Positions 1 through 8,906 are shown, numbered from the stretch's first letter. The stretch: 64,000 nt of DNA from Flectobacillus major DSM 103 (GCF_000427405.1 NZ_KE386491.1:4163812-4227811); one strand, 5' to 3'. Notes: generated by a model from the sequence alone, not told the origin. Program-made: numbers and translations.

Positions 1-120
1 CTACTCGATGCCCAAACCCAGCTCAATAAAGCACAGCTACAGCAGGCCATTGCTCATTATGATGTATGGCTCAAGTGGACAGAGTTAGAAAGAGCTACGG
101 CGGCTTATCAATTAAAATAA
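1..120 (+). CDS. TolC-family outer membrane efflux protein, 3' end only
   Basis: Only the last 39 codons lie in the window; they are in frame from base 1 and end at TAA. The encoded tail (LLDAQTQLNKAQLQQAIAHY, then VWLKWTELERATAAYQLK) is the helical end typical of outer membrane efflux channels of the TolC/NodT type, where AQ-rich coiled helices form the periplasmic tunnel. The gene sits 59 bp upstream of an RND adaptor and pump in the same direction, so the three would form one tripartite exporter. The family call rests on a short tail plus context. Confidence 0.7.
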   Translation, partial: LLDAQTQLNKAQLQQAIAHYDVWLKWTELERATAAYQLK

Positions 121-179
121 TTTTTTGTAATCAGGATAAAAGCCCATCGGGGTATCCACAAATCTAAACAATACACAAG

Positions 180-1229
180 ATGAAGACAATATACAAGCTC
201 TCATTATATGCCCTTGTTGCTTTATTGATGGTAACGAGTTGCGGCAAGAAAAAAGCCCATAACAAAACCACACTCGACGATACCGTAATACCTGTAAAAT
301 TGGTAGATGTAGCCCTAGCCAATGCTACAGAGCCTATCAAAGCTTCGGGCTTGATAAGTTCGTTGCACGAAGCCCGGTTGTCGTTTAAAACAGGAGGTAT
401 TATTGAAAAAATATGGGTAAGAGAAGGCCAAACGATTCGTAAAGGACAGCTTTTGGCAAGCCTTAATCTTACCGAAATTAACGCTCAGGTACAGCAAGCT
501 CAAGAAAATGTTATCAAAATAGAGCGTGATTTAAGAAGAGTAAGCAACCTTTACCGAGACTCGGTAGCTACTTTAGAGCAAGTTCAAAATCTTACAACGT
601 CGTTGAGTGTAGCCAAACAAGGGTTACAGATAGCACAATATAACCAAGGGTATTCTAAAATTTATGCTTCTACCAATGGGGTGGTAGTGAAAAAAATGAT
701 GAACGAAGGTGAATATGCCAATGTTGGTGTTCCTATCTTTTTTGTCAATGCAGCCAGTGCCAACGACTGGGTGGTGAAGGTTGGTATTGCCGACAAAGAC
801 TGGACTCGCCTAAAACTAGGCGACCACGCCAGTATTCAGCTCGACGCTTTTCCAGATACCCAATTTCAGGCTATCGTTACGACTTTGTCACAAGGAGCAG
901 ACCAAGCTTCGGGTTTGTACCAAGCCGAGCTAAAACTGAATACCCAGGGCAAGAAAATAGCGACAGGGTTATTTGCCAAAGCATTGATTAATCCTTCTAT
1001 CAAACAACAATTACCCTCTGTGCCTGTCGATGCAATTATTGAAGGCAATGGCGATGAGGCTTTTGTGTACACTATCGAAAATGGTAAAGCCAAGCGAATC
1101 GCTTTGGTAATAGCCTATATCAACAACCAAAGGGCTTTTGTACAAAGTGGGCTAACGGGCATTACACAGGTAATTACCGATGGTTCGGCGTATTTGGTAG
1201 AAGGAGCAAAAGTAAAAGTGGTTCAATAA
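180..1229 (+). CDS. RND efflux periplasmic adaptor (membrane fusion protein), lipoprotein
   Basis: 349 residues. The N-terminus has a lipoprotein signal with lipobox LMVTSC, so Cys21 should be lipidated and the protein anchored in the periplasm. Residues around 65-200 carry the biotinyl-lipoyl-like half motif (GGIIEKIWVREGQTIRKGQLL), a coiled hairpin rich in Gln/Glu, and the returning half (YSKIYASTNGVVVKKMMNEG); a beta-barrel region and membrane-proximal domain follow. This is the AcrA/MexA order of domains. It links the inner-membrane pump encoded next (74 bp downstream) to the TolC-type channel encoded upstream. Substrate cannot be told from sequence. Confidence 0.93.
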   Translation: MKTIYKLSLYALVALLMVTSCGKKKAHNKTTLDDTVIPVKLVDVALANATEPIKASGLISSLHEARLSFKTGGIIEKIWVREGQTIRKGQLLASLNLTEINAQVQQAQENVIKIERDLRRVSNLYRDSVATLEQVQNLTTSLSVAKQGLQIAQYNQGYSKIYASTNGVVVKKMMNEGEYANVGVPIFFVNAASANDWVVKVGIADKDWTRLKLGDHASIQLDAFPDTQFQAIVTTLSQGADQASGLYQAELKLNTQGKKIATGLFAKALINPSIKQQLPSVPVDAIIEGNGDEAFVYTIENGKAKRIALVIAYINNQRAFVQSGLTGITQVITDGSAYLVEGAKVKVVQ

Positions 1230-1303
1230 AACCTTTGCCCTTACGCATTTTTTCTTTTTGACAATCCCTTAAACCCTTGGTTTGAGCTTTACCATATTCC
1301 TTT

Positions 1304-4300
1304 ATGAGAATCTCAGAATTTTCCGTAAAAAACTATCAATTTACCCTTGTGGTATTTTTGGCAGTACTTTCAATAGGGCTTTATGCTTTATTTAATATGC
1401 CTAGGGGCGAAGACCCCGAGTTTGAATCGCCTCAATTTGGGGTTACGATTATTTATCCAGGAGCAACCCCCAAAGATATGGAGGAGCTGGTTGTAGATCC
1501 CTTTGAAAAACGCATTAATGAATTAGATAATATCGACAGAATCAGAACGGTTATTTTGGATGGAGCTGCCGTATTTCAGATAGAATACGATTTTTCGCAA
1601 GACCCCGAAGAAAAATACCAAGAGGTAGTCCGTGAAGTAAATGCAATACGCAAAGATTTACCAACCGAAATACTTGATATTAGGGTACAAAAATTCCGCC
1701 CAACCGATGTCAATATTTATCAATTTGCTTTGGTTAGCGAAAATCTGCCCTATTCCAAATTAAAAGAGCAAGCCGACGAATTAGAAAAAAAACTTGAGAA
1801 GGTAAAAGCTCTCACCAATATCAAGTCGTGGGGGTTTCCTGCTCGAAAAGTAGCCGTTGAATTGAATTTGGCCAAAATGGCTCAAGACCAAATCCCTGTA
1901 AATCGGGTTTTAGGGGCAATTCAGTCTGAAAATGTAAATATCCCTGGAGGTAGTATCAATGTCACAACCAAAAAATTTAATATAAAAACGTCTGGAGCGT
2001 ACCAAGACCTTAACGAAATCAAGAATACAATTGTCTATACTAATGGAAGCAAAATAGTATATCTAAAAGACATTGCTCAAGTAAAATTTGCATACGAAGA
2101 CGAAACACACCTTACCCGCTTGAACGGCCACCGTTGCGTATTTGTAACGGCTTGTCAAAAACAAGGTCAAAATATTATTGCGATTCGTAAAACGGTCGAC
2201 CCAATAGCCGCATCATTTAAAGAGCAGCTGCCACCAAGTATCGACATGGTAACAGTATTTGACCAAGCAGATTCGGTCGATAAACGCCTTAGTCGTTTTG
2301 CAAAAGATTTTGGTATTGCCATTTTGTTGGTATTAATTACCCTTTTGCCCCTTGGTACACGTGCCAGTATTGTTGTAATGATTTCGATACCGCTTTCATT
2401 GGCTATTGGGCTTACGTTGTTGTATGTGTTTGGGTATACCATTAATCAGCTTTCAATAGTAGGAATGATTGTGGCACTAGGAATTTTGGTTGATGACTCC
2501 ATTGTAGTTGTTGAGAATATAGAGCGATTTATGCGATTAGGAATACCACGGAAGCAGGCGGCTATAGATGCCACCAAACAAATAGGATTAGCCGTATTGG
2601 GCTGTACTATATTACTTTGTTTTGCTTTTTTGCCGATAGCTAATTTGCCAGAGGCCGCAGGCGAGTTTATCCGAAGTTTGCCAATGGCTGTGATATTTAC
2701 TGTTTTAGCATCTATGATTGTTTCGTTGACCATTGTACCCTTTTTATCGTCGGTATTGTTGTCCGATTCGCACAATCCAGAAGGAAATATGATATTGAGA
2801 GGTATGAAAAGAATCATTTCAGCCACCTATGGTCGATTGATGGACTGGTGTCTAAAACACCCTCGTACAACGCTTACAGGAGCTTTAGGTGTTTTTGTGG
2901 GTGTAATGGTATTGGCCAAGTTTTTTCTAGGTTTTTCACTTTTTCCTACTTCCGAAAAGCCCATGTTTTTGGTCAATGTCGAAACGCCCGTTGGAAGTAA
3001 TATGGCTGCCACTTCGCAAGCTGTAAAGTTTGTAGAAGAGAAGCTCAAGAAAGTCCCTGAAATTAAAAATATCGCCTCAAACGTTGGTCGTTTTAACCCT
3101 CGGATTTACTATAATGTTATCGAAAAAGGGCAATCCGAAAATACAGGGCAGCTATTTGTGATGTTGCAAGATATGGAAACATCAGAAAAGAAAGCTCTAA
3201 TCGACCAATTAAGAACCCAGTTGGTTAATTACCCTAATGCAAAAATAGAAGTAAAAGATTTTGAGCAAGGGCCTCCTTTAGAAGCACCCATTGCTTATCG
3301 TATTTTTGGCGAAAACTTGGATACCCTCCGAAGTGTAGCTTTCAAAGTAGAAAAATTGTTGGCTAAGCATCCTGGAGCAATTTATGTCAATAATCCACTA
3401 AAAGTACAACCCACCGACCTAAAGGTAGTTGTCAACAAAGAAAAGGCAGGTTTACTAGGCGTGAATTCTTCTGAGATAGACCGAATCGTTAGGCTCGGCA
3501 TTGCTGGCCTCAATATGGGAACCTATCGTGAAGATGGCGAAAAAGATGGCTATAATATCAATGTTTCTATTCCTAGAACAGGAACACAACAAGATTTTGA
3601 GGTATTTAATCGTTTGTATGTCAATAATGCTACAGGTACAGCCGTACCATTGAAGCAATTGGTTGATATTCAGTTTGAAACATCTCAAAATCAAATATTG
3701 CACTATGACAAAGAACGTTATATTACGATTTCAACTTTTCTGAAGTCAGGATATAATACAGCCAAAGTAAATCAGGAGATAATCAAAGAACTCAATTCAT
3801 TTAAGTTTCCTAAAGGGTTTTCGTACCGTGTAGCAGGCGAAGCAGAAAATGCAGAAAAATCTTTTGGAGGCATAGGGGTAATAGTTCTGATAACTGTCTT
3901 TGGTATGATTGCTGTTCTTATTCTTGAATTTAGGAATTTTAAATCAACATTAATTGTACTGTCGGTTATTCCATTGGGTATTGTTGGGGCTATCTTAATG
4001 CTATTACTTTGGGGCGAAACCCTATCGTTTACGGCTGTTATTGGCTTTATTGCACTTATAGGAATAGAAGTGAAAAACTCCTTATTACTGGTTGATTTTA
4101 CCAATCAACTTCGAGAAGAAGGGCACGGCTTAGAAGAAGCAATTCGAGAAGCGGGCGAGGTTCGTTTTGTACCTATCGTACTAACATCCCTAACAGCCAT
4201 TGGTGGTTTGATACCGCTTGTTGTTGAATATTCTGAGCTTTATTCGCCATTGGCTCTTGTATTGATTGGCGGTATTATTAGCTCAACATTATTGGCTCGA

Positions 4301-4357
4301 TTGGTTACTCCTGTAATGTATAAGCTTTTGCCACCAAGTATTAGTCAAAAGGCGTAA
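1304..4357 (+). CDS. RND efflux transporter permease (AcrB/HAE1-like)
   Basis: 1017 residues, normal length for AcrB-type pumps. The N-terminal helix is followed by the porter motif with YPGATPKDMEELV and PFEKRINELDNI. Transmembrane helix 4 has the proton-relay aspartate pair in ILVDDSIVVVENIERF (around residues 396-411). A second repeat has the large periplasmic loop and a helix cluster ending with RLVTPVMYKLLP. It is the proton-driven inner-membrane part of the tripartite exporter with the adaptor 74 bp upstream. Whether it exports drugs, lipids or metals is not decided by the sequence; the aspartate pair alone does not separate HAE from other RND groups. Confidence 0.95.
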   Translation: MRISEFSVKNYQFTLVVFLAVLSIGLYALFNMPRGEDPEFESPQFGVTIIYPGATPKDMEELVVDPFEKRINELDNIDRIRTVILDGAAVFQIEYDFSQDPEEKYQEVVREVNAIRKDLPTEILDIRVQKFRPTDVNIYQFALVSENLPYSKLKEQADELEKKLEKVKALTNIKSWGFPARKVAVELNLAKMAQDQIPVNRVLGAIQSENVNIPGGSINVTTKKFNIKTSGAYQDLNEIKNTIVYTNGSKIVYLKDIAQVKFAYEDETHLTRLNGHRCVFVTACQKQGQNIIAIRKTVDPIAASFKEQLPPSIDMVTVFDQADSVDKRLSRFAKDFGIAILLVLITLLPLGTRASIVVMISIPLSLAIGLTLLYVFGYTINQLSIVGMIVALGILVDDSIVVVENIERFMRLGIPRKQAAIDATKQIGLAVLGCTILLCFAFLPIANLPEAAGEFIRSLPMAVIFTVLASMIVSLTIVPFLSSVLLSDSHNPEGNMILRGMKRIISATYGRLMDWCLKHPRTTLTGALGVFVGVMVLAKFFLGFSLFPTSEKPMFLVNVETPVGSNMAATSQAVKFVEEKLKKVPEIKNIASNVGRFNPRIYYNVIEKGQSENTGQLFVMLQDMETSEKKALIDQLRTQLVNYPNAKIEVKDFEQGPPLEAPIAYRIFGENLDTLRSVAFKVEKLLAKHPGAIYVNNPLKVQPTDLKVVVNKEKAGLLGVNSSEIDRIVRLGIAGLNMGTYREDGEKDGYNINVSIPRTGTQQDFEVFNRLYVNNATGTAVPLKQLVDIQFETSQNQILHYDKERYITISTFLKSGYNTAKVNQEIIKELNSFKFPKGFSYRVAGEAENAEKSFGGIGVIVLITVFGMIAVLILEFRNFKSTLIVLSVIPLGIVGAILMLLLWGETLSFTAVIGFIALIGIEVKNSLLLVDFTNQLREEGHGLEEAIREAGEVRFVPIVLTSLTAIGGLIPLVVEYSELYSPLALVLIGGIISSTLLARLVTPVMYKLLPPSISQKA

Positions 4358-4555
4358 AATCTACTTCAGACATACTGTTATTGCTAGATTAAGGATTCTT
4401 TAAATAATTCAAGAATAGTCAGCGTGCATAACTTTTATATAAAATATATGATTTTTCTCAATTGTATGAAAAAAATCTTAATTCAAGGCACTTTTATTCA
4501 ATAATTGTCGTTAAACTAGAATAACAATCGTCAAAATTTATAAATTAAAAAACCT

Positions 4556-4804
4556 ATGAGATTCAGCACAGAAAAATTGACAAAATTTTTATCACGGAAT
4601 TTTTATATTAGTCCGAGATTGATTGCTCCTCAAAAACGCTTTTATGCCGATTTGGGCATGAACTCATTAGAGTTTTTAGAGGTAGTAGCTTATTTAGAAA
4701 ATACGTATGGTATTACATTGCCAGACAGTGAGATAGATAAAGTGCAAACGGTAGAAGAATTGGCCGCTTTAATGGAGGCCAATTTGGTAGCAGTACACGC
4801 GTAA
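4556..4804 (+). CDS. Acyl carrier protein, stand-alone
   Basis: 82 residues, the usual size of an ACP. The phosphopantetheine attachment serine is Ser37 in DLGMNSLEFLE; the residue before it is Asn where most ACPs have Asp (GxDS). The downstream helix (LPDSEIDKVQTVEELAALM) is typical. A rather basic N-terminal extension (RFSTEKLTKFLSRNFYISPR) is unlike the acidic N-terminus of fatty-acid AcpP. No synthase, ligase or phosphopantetheinyl transferase gene is next to it and it has its own terminator, so it is probably a specialised carrier rather than the fatty-acid AcpP. Partner unknown. Confidence 0.85.
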   Translation: MRFSTEKLTKFLSRNFYISPRLIAPQKRFYADLGMNSLEFLEVVAYLENTYGITLPDSEIDKVQTVEELAALMEANLVAVHA

Positions 4805-4826
4805 AAGTATCGATTTTTGGTTACTA

Positions 4827-4861
4827 AAAGGTTCGAACACTATAGTTTGAGCCTTTTTTTA
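4827..4861 (+). terminator. Rho-independent terminator after the ACP gene
   Basis: A 13-bp stem (4827-4839 with 4846-4858, two G-T wobbles) with loop ACTATA runs into a T-tract, 22 bp after the ACP stop codon. Confidence 0.8.
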
Positions 4862-4906
4862 TGCCCAAACTTTACAAGATTGCCCCAACGTTTTGCCCAT
4901 TTATTT

Positions 4907-4914
4907 TATCTTTG
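4907..4914 (+). promoter_or_regulatory. Candidate -7 promoter element (TATCTTTG) for the RidA-like gene
   Basis: TATCTTTG fits the Bacteroidota -7 consensus TAnnTTTG and lies 27 bp upstream of the ATG at 4942, just after the ACP terminator. The nearest upstream TTG (4880-4882) is 24 bp away, slightly long for the -33 element. Confidence 0.5.
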
Positions 4915-4941
4915 TGACGTAACCAAAAAACAATCATTTGT

Positions 4942-5325
4942 ATGTCTAGACAAAATATTTTGACAGGCTCTACTTGGGAAGATAAAATGGGCTATTGTCG
5001 TGCAGTAAGAATCGGAAATATCGTTGAGGTATCAGGAACAGTGGCTATCGTTGATGGCGAAAAAGTAAAAGCTGATGATGCCTACGCCCAAACCCTCAAT
5101 ATATTGGAGCGTATCGCCAAAGTACTAGAAGAGGCAGGTGTATCTACAAAAGATGTTGTAAGAACACGAATTTTTACTACCGATATTACCAAGTTTGATG
5201 ATATTGCCAAAGCTCACGGAGCTTATTTTGGCGAAATCAAACCAACTACTGGTATTTACGAGATTTCAAAATTAGTATCGCCTGATTACTTGGTAGAAAT
5301 TGAATTTACAGCCATTGCTCAATAA
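4942..5325 (+). CDS. RidA/YjgF-family protein lacking the catalytic arginine
   Basis: 127 residues, the full length of the trimeric Rid fold, ending LVEIEFTAIAQ as family members do. E. coli RidA has PARS, whose Arg105 contacts the substrate carboxylate and is needed for 2-aminoacrylate/imine hydrolysis. Here the aligned segment is KPTTGIYEISKL, so Thr103 replaces that arginine. It therefore belongs to a Rid subgroup that should not have the standard enamine deaminase activity; its ligand is unknown. It is monocistronic, with a promoter-like TATCTTTG upstream and a strong terminator downstream. Family assignment is firm; lack of deaminase activity is an inference from the missing residue. Confidence 0.9.
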   Translation: MSRQNILTGSTWEDKMGYCRAVRIGNIVEVSGTVAIVDGEKVKADDAYAQTLNILERIAKVLEEAGVSTKDVVRTRIFTTDITKFDDIAKAHGAYFGEIKPTTGIYEISKLVSPDYLVEIEFTAIAQ

Positions 5326-5350
5326 ATATCAAATAATATTGAACAAAAAA

Positions 5351-5377
5351 AGCCCCGTTTTTTGGACGGGGCTTTTT
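5351..5377 (+). terminator. Rho-independent terminator after the RidA-like gene
   Basis: Perfect 7-bp stem AGCCCCG/CGGGGCT (5351-5357 with 5367-5373) followed by TTTTT, 25 bp past the stop codon. Confidence 0.9.
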
Positions 5378-5582
5378 GTTTTTTATGAGATATAATAACT
5401 AAACGACAAAGGATATAGAAAAGTTTCAGAGTTGAAAAATAGTTAAATAGTTTTTCAATTAAATCATATTTTTTTCTATTTTGTTGAAAAAAAGAAATTT
5501 TGCCGGCTTTTGAATACTAAAAATGCTTGTAAACTTATTTTAGACAAGCTGTTATCATCTTAAAAAAGGGCTTTCTGGCGTT

Positions 5583-5891
5583 ATGAAACAACAAACTATT
5601 TATGAGATTGCCGTCATATCGATTGGGTCTCTCAACACTGTTCGTGAGAAAGAACCTGTCCTCAATTACTTTTCTAATTTGAGTAAATGCCTCGACCAAG
5701 TGGCGGGTGCTTTGGCGGTACATGGCTGGAGTAGCAAAATTAATTATACAGCGGTGTATCGTGCCTTGAAAGCTAAAGGGAGATTTGTGGCAGAATTTAG
5801 TGTGGCAGGCAATAAAATTTTCAAAATTGTGATTACACCAAGGCTTATCAATCCTGCCATTAGTACTTTAGGAATAGAAGACAAGCCTTGA
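5583..5891 (+). CDS. Small protein of unknown function
   Basis: 102 residues, ATG start, ending 7 bp before the convergent acetyltransferase gene. I do not recognise the family. It has no signal peptide or membrane helix, is mildly basic, and has a middle segment SKINYTAVYRALKAKGRF that looks like a helix-turn-helix or nucleic-acid-binding stretch, followed by beta-like hydrophobic runs (FVAEFSVAGN, FKIVITPRLI). The preceding 200 bp lack any other gene. An open frame on the opposite strand (5535-5723) is less protein-like. I consider the gene probable but not certain. Confidence 0.55.
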   Translation: MKQQTIYEIAVISIGSLNTVREKEPVLNYFSNLSKCLDQVAGALAVHGWSSKINYTAVYRALKAKGRFVAEFSVAGNKIFKIVITPRLINPAISTLGIEDKP

Positions 5892-5898
5892 TGGATAC

Positions 5899-6342
5899 TT
5901 ATAAATAGGGGTTATCTTTCTTGATTTGCATAAAATTTTGGGGTTTGTCGAGCGGACCAAAACCAAACTGCGTGTACAAACCATGTGCATCGTAAGTAGC
6001 CAATACCCAGCGACGTAAATTTTGTAAATCAGGATGTGCCAATACACATTCCATTAGCCATTTAGACAGTCCGTTGCCTCGATATTCTTCTAAAATGAAT
6101 ACATCGGCCAAATAGGCAAAGGTAGATAAGTCGCTTGTAACACGGCAGAAGCCTATTTGTTTGTCTTCCAAATAAACCCCAAAGGCAATAGAATTTTCGA
6201 CAGAACGCTGAACTATTTCCATCGGAATACCTTGTGCCCAATATGAGCGATTGGCCAAATAATCCTGAACGATATCTAACTGTAATTTGGATTTATCGGT
6301 CGAAATACTAAAAGTATCTTTTTGATAATTAACTATTTGCAT
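5899..6342 (-). CDS. GNAT-family N-acetyltransferase
   Basis: 147 residues with the GNAT core: substrate-side beta strands (IAFGVYLEDKQIGFCRVTSD), strand AYLADVFILEEYRG and the acetyl-CoA pyrophosphate loop EYRGNGLSKWLM, then a C-terminal segment ATYDAHGLYTQFGFGPL typical of the family. The start codon overlaps the 3' end of the upstream kinase gene by 14 bp, so the two are translationally coupled on the minus strand. The acetylated substrate is not evident; the overlap is the only hint of a connection with heptose metabolism. Confidence 0.88.
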   Translation of the reverse strand: MQIVNYQKDTFSISTDKSKLQLDIVQDYLANRSYWAQGIPMEIVQRSVENSIAFGVYLEDKQIGFCRVTSDLSTFAYLADVFILEEYRGNGLSKWLMECVLAHPDLQNLRRWVLATYDAHGLYTQFGFGPLDKPQNFMQIKKDNPYL

Positions 6343-7315
6343 AATTTTGGAGAGCTTCGGTTTTCAATAATGTTTTGTCGATAGGTACAACCCCTACCGA
6401 TTCACAAACTAATCCACCACCAAGGTTAGATAGACCTGCCACAAGCTCGGGCGATAGCCCAAGGGCAACACAGCAAGCTGCAATAGAAATAACGGTATCG
6501 CCAGCACCCGAAACATCGGCAATCTGACGAATATGAGCAGGGATATGTTTTTCTTGATTTTGAAAATTGATAAATACACCTTGTTCTGACAGTGTAACAA
6601 AGGCACCATCTACTTGTAGTGTATTTTTGAGCTGAGCTACAGCATTGGCTAATTCAGCAGGATTCTTTACATCAAACTGAATATTAAGTCCTTCTTTTAG
6701 TTCTTTCAAATTAGGTTTGAAAAGTGTAGCATGCTGATAATTCAGAAAATTACGTTTTTTGGGGTCTACTACCGTTGGGATTTGATGGGTATTGGCAAAT
6801 GCAATAACCTCGGCAATAAGCTCTTTTGATAACACACCCTTGTCGTAATCTTCAAAAATAATGACATTGGCATCACTTGCCAGTTGTTTGATTTTCTCAA
6901 GCAATAGGGTACGTTCTTCCAGAGTAATCAGTTGGTCGGTTTCGGTGTCTACTCGCACAACTTGCTGAGAACCAGCAATAATTCGTTCTTTTACAGTAGT
7001 AATACGAGTATTTGATTGCAAAATTCCTGCGGTAGAAAGGTTTTTTTCGGCAAGAAGCTTCAACAGCGAATCGCCGTAAGAATCTTTACCAATAACCGAG
7101 CAAATAATCGCTTGAGCTCCTAAAGCCTGTACGTTCATCACTACATTGCCTGCACCACCCAATCGCATTTCACGATTTTTTACATTTACTACAGGTACAG
7201 GAGCTTCGGGTGAAATACGCTCTACTTTTCCCCAAGTGTAGGAATCAATCATTAAATCCCCGATAATGAGGACTTTTAGGCTATTGAAATTATCAAAAAT
7301 CTGGTTAATTGTCAT
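6329..7315 (-). CDS. rfaE1: D-glycero-beta-D-manno-heptose-7-phosphate kinase (HldE/RfaE domain I type)
   Basis: PfkB/ribokinase-fold sugar kinase of about 328 residues from the ATG at 7315; the open frame continues upstream, but MTINQIFDNFNSLKVLIIGD is where family members begin. Visible motifs: substrate site GDLMIDSYTWGKVERISPEAPVP, the paired glycines RLGGAGNVVMN, and the C-terminal ATP/anion-hole motif DVSGAGDTVIS with the catalytic Asp. The PEAPVP signature is typical of RfaE kinase domains, which phosphorylate heptose 7-phosphate in ADP-heptose synthesis for lipopolysaccharide inner core. The nucleotidyltransferase domain of bifunctional HldE is absent, so a separate domain-II enzyme is expected elsewhere. 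Confidence 0.9.
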   Translation of the reverse strand: MTINQIFDNFNSLKVLIIGDLMIDSYTWGKVERISPEAPVPVVNVKNREMRLGGAGNVVMNVQALGAQAIICSVIGKDSYGDSLLKLLAEKNLSTAGILQSNTRITTVKERIIAGSQQVVRVDTETDQLITLEERTLLLEKIKQLASDANVIIFEDYDKGVLSKELIAEVIAFANTHQIPTVVDPKKRNFLNYQHATLFKPNLKELKEGLNIQFDVKNPAELANAVAQLKNTLQVDGAFVTLSEQGVFINFQNQEKHIPAHIRQIADVSGAGDTVISIAACCVALGLSPELVAGLSNLGGGLVCESVGVVPIDKTLLKTEALQNYANS

Positions 7316-7419
7316 TGCTAATATAGAATTGCCCATCCAATAACGCATTGGTGTTGTAAGATGATACAACATGGGATTTTTTGAATTGCAAAAATAATGG
7401 ATTTAGTAGATTAGTCCTA

Positions 7420-8448
7420 TTATCCGCCAATGGTAGTCATAGATTCGGTAACAAGCGATGTCCTTCTTTTTTCAGCCTCAAAGCCATCTTTCGCTCTATG
7501 CTGAAAGGTTTTGACAAATACTGTTTTGAGTTCGCCATCCGAAATACCCGAGCGTATCAGGTCTCTGATACTCAGTACACCCTCATCATAGAGGCAGGTT
7601 TTGAGTTCGCCCTGAGCTGTCATTCTGATACGGTTGCAAGTGCCACAGAAGGTACGAGAAAAAGCTGCTATTACACCTATATTCCCTTTAAAATCAGGTA
7701 TTTGGTAATTGTATGACGTAGAATAAGGAGCATCCTTTATTTTGGTTAATGCAGGATAAGCCACTTTGATAGTATCTAGGATTTTATGAAGATTCCAACG
7801 TAAAATAGGGTAGTGTGCCCCTTCGCCATTGAAAGGCATTTCTTCAATAAAACGTACCGAAACAGGATAATGCTGAGTTAGAGCCACCAAAGGAAGAATA
7901 TCGTCGGTATTTTTTCCATCCATTACCACGGCATTTATTTTTACATCAAAGCCAGCATCGAGCAAGTCAAATAAGGTTTGATATACCTTTTCAAATTCGT
8001 TTCTGCGGGTAATTTCAAAAAAACGCTTAGCGTCGAGGGTATCCAGACTCAGGTTAACTGATTTTATACCAATTTCTTTCATTTGTCGAAGATACTGGCC
8101 CGTTAGTACGCCATTGGTCGTAATATTTAGCTCGTCGATACCATCAATTGCCGCCAATTGATACATAAAATCTATCAAATTGTGGCGTACAAAAGGCTCA
8201 CCGCCAGTAATACGTACTTTATGAACCCCTAATTCTGCCAAAACTCCTACAATTCTGAGCATTTCTTCGTAGGTAAGTAATTTACTTTTATGAAGATATT
8301 GAATGCCTTCTTCGGGCATACAATAAAAGCATCGTAAGTTGCATCGGTCTGTGACAGCCAATCGCAAATAGGTAATAGGCCGACCATGATTGTCGTACAA
8401 GACAGGTCGGGCATTGGGCTGGAGCGATATAGGGTTATTTGTTGTCAC
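7420..8448 (-). CDS. moaA: GTP 3',8-cyclase MoaA (molybdenum cofactor)
   Basis: 342 residues. The radical-SAM [4Fe-4S] site is C36-x3-C40-x2-C43 (CNLRCFYC) and is followed by MPEEGI; the second cluster is in CGTCNRIRMTAQGELKTC near the C-terminus. The protein ends in Gly-Gly (TTIGG), the C-terminal tail that enters the MoaA active site. It converts GTP to 3',8-cyclo-GTP, the first step of molybdopterin synthesis. It lies back-to-back with moaD, 170 bp apart, so the shared intergenic region must hold both promoters. moaC, moaE and other cofactor genes are not in this window. Confidence 0.97.
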   Translation of the reverse strand: MTTNNPISLQPNARPVLYDNHGRPITYLRLAVTDRCNLRCFYCMPEEGIQYLHKSKLLTYEEMLRIVGVLAELGVHKVRITGGEPFVRHNLIDFMYQLAAIDGIDELNITTNGVLTGQYLRQMKEIGIKSVNLSLDTLDAKRFFEITRRNEFEKVYQTLFDLLDAGFDVKINAVVMDGKNTDDILPLVALTQHYPVSVRFIEEMPFNGEGAHYPILRWNLHKILDTIKVAYPALTKIKDAPYSTSYNYQIPDFKGNIGVIAAFSRTFCGTCNRIRMTAQGELKTCLYDEGVLSIRDLIRSGISDGELKTVFVKTFQHRAKDGFEAEKRRTSLVTESMTTIGG

Positions 8449-8618
8449 ACGTAAAAAAAGATTAAATAGCCAATAAGGCTATATTTAGAACTGTCAAATA
8501 ATTTGCTTTTAATTAAGCAATCAAAAAGCTTGTAAATTTGTTCACTGAAGTAAGTAGAAATCATTAGACTTGCTTAAACAAATATAAGACATAACCATAC
8601 AACGAAAAAACTATCCGT

Positions 8619-8861
8619 ATGAAATATACAATTGCTCTTTTTGGAATTACCAAAGAAATTGTGGGTAAGAGTAGTACAATTATAGAAACTGCCGAACCCG
8701 CCGATGTGCAAACGCTGTTGGAAGTATTAAAAAATCAGTACCCAAAACTAGCAGCCATAAGGTCATTGTTGGTGGCTGTCAATAGCGAATATGCCAACGG
8801 CCAACAGGTGGTAGAAGAACACGACGAAATTGCACTGATACCGCCTGTAAGTGGAGGATAA
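8619..8861 (+). CDS. moaD: Molybdopterin synthase sulfur-carrier subunit MoaD
   Basis: 80 residues, ubiquitin-like fold; the C-terminus is DEIALIPPVSGG, whose terminal Gly-Gly is adenylated and thiocarboxylated to donate sulfur for the dithiolene of molybdopterin. Length and ending match MoaD. It is divergent from moaA and followed by a strong terminator, so it appears to be a single-gene transcript. MoaE, its catalytic partner, is not encoded in this window. Confidence 0.93.
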   Translation: MKYTIALFGITKEIVGKSSTIIETAEPADVQTLLEVLKNQYPKLAAIRSLLVAVNSEYANGQQVVEEHDEIALIPPVSGG

Positions 8862-8867
8862 ATGCCC

Positions 8868-8903
8868 CAAAGGCACAAAGTTGGTAGGGCTTTGTGCCTT
8901 TTA
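8868..8903. terminator. Bidirectional terminator between moaD and the Nudix regulator
   Basis: Perfect 12-bp stem AAAGGCACAAAG/CTTTGTGCCTTT (8869-8880 with 8890-8901), loop TTGGTAGGG, between two convergent stop codons (8861 and 8907). T runs are short on both sides. Confidence 0.8.
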
Positions 8904-8906
8904 GAT

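Noticed and set aside
2446-2826. 126-codon minus-strand frame opposite the RND pump
   Set aside because: It lies wholly within a strongly conserved gene on the other strand and its translation has no protein-like pattern.
4831-4839. GGTTCGAAC resembling a tRNA T-arm
   Set aside because: It is part of the ACP terminator stem; no acceptor, D or anticodon arms are around it.
7381-7716. 111-codon plus-strand frame opposite the moaA 3' end
   Set aside because: Antisense to the MoaA C-terminal cluster region, with no motif of its own.
8449-8618. Molybdenum-cofactor riboswitch between moaA and moaD
   Set aside because: Only a short TAGCC/GGCTA hairpin is present; the size and paired helices of the known Moco motif are not seen.
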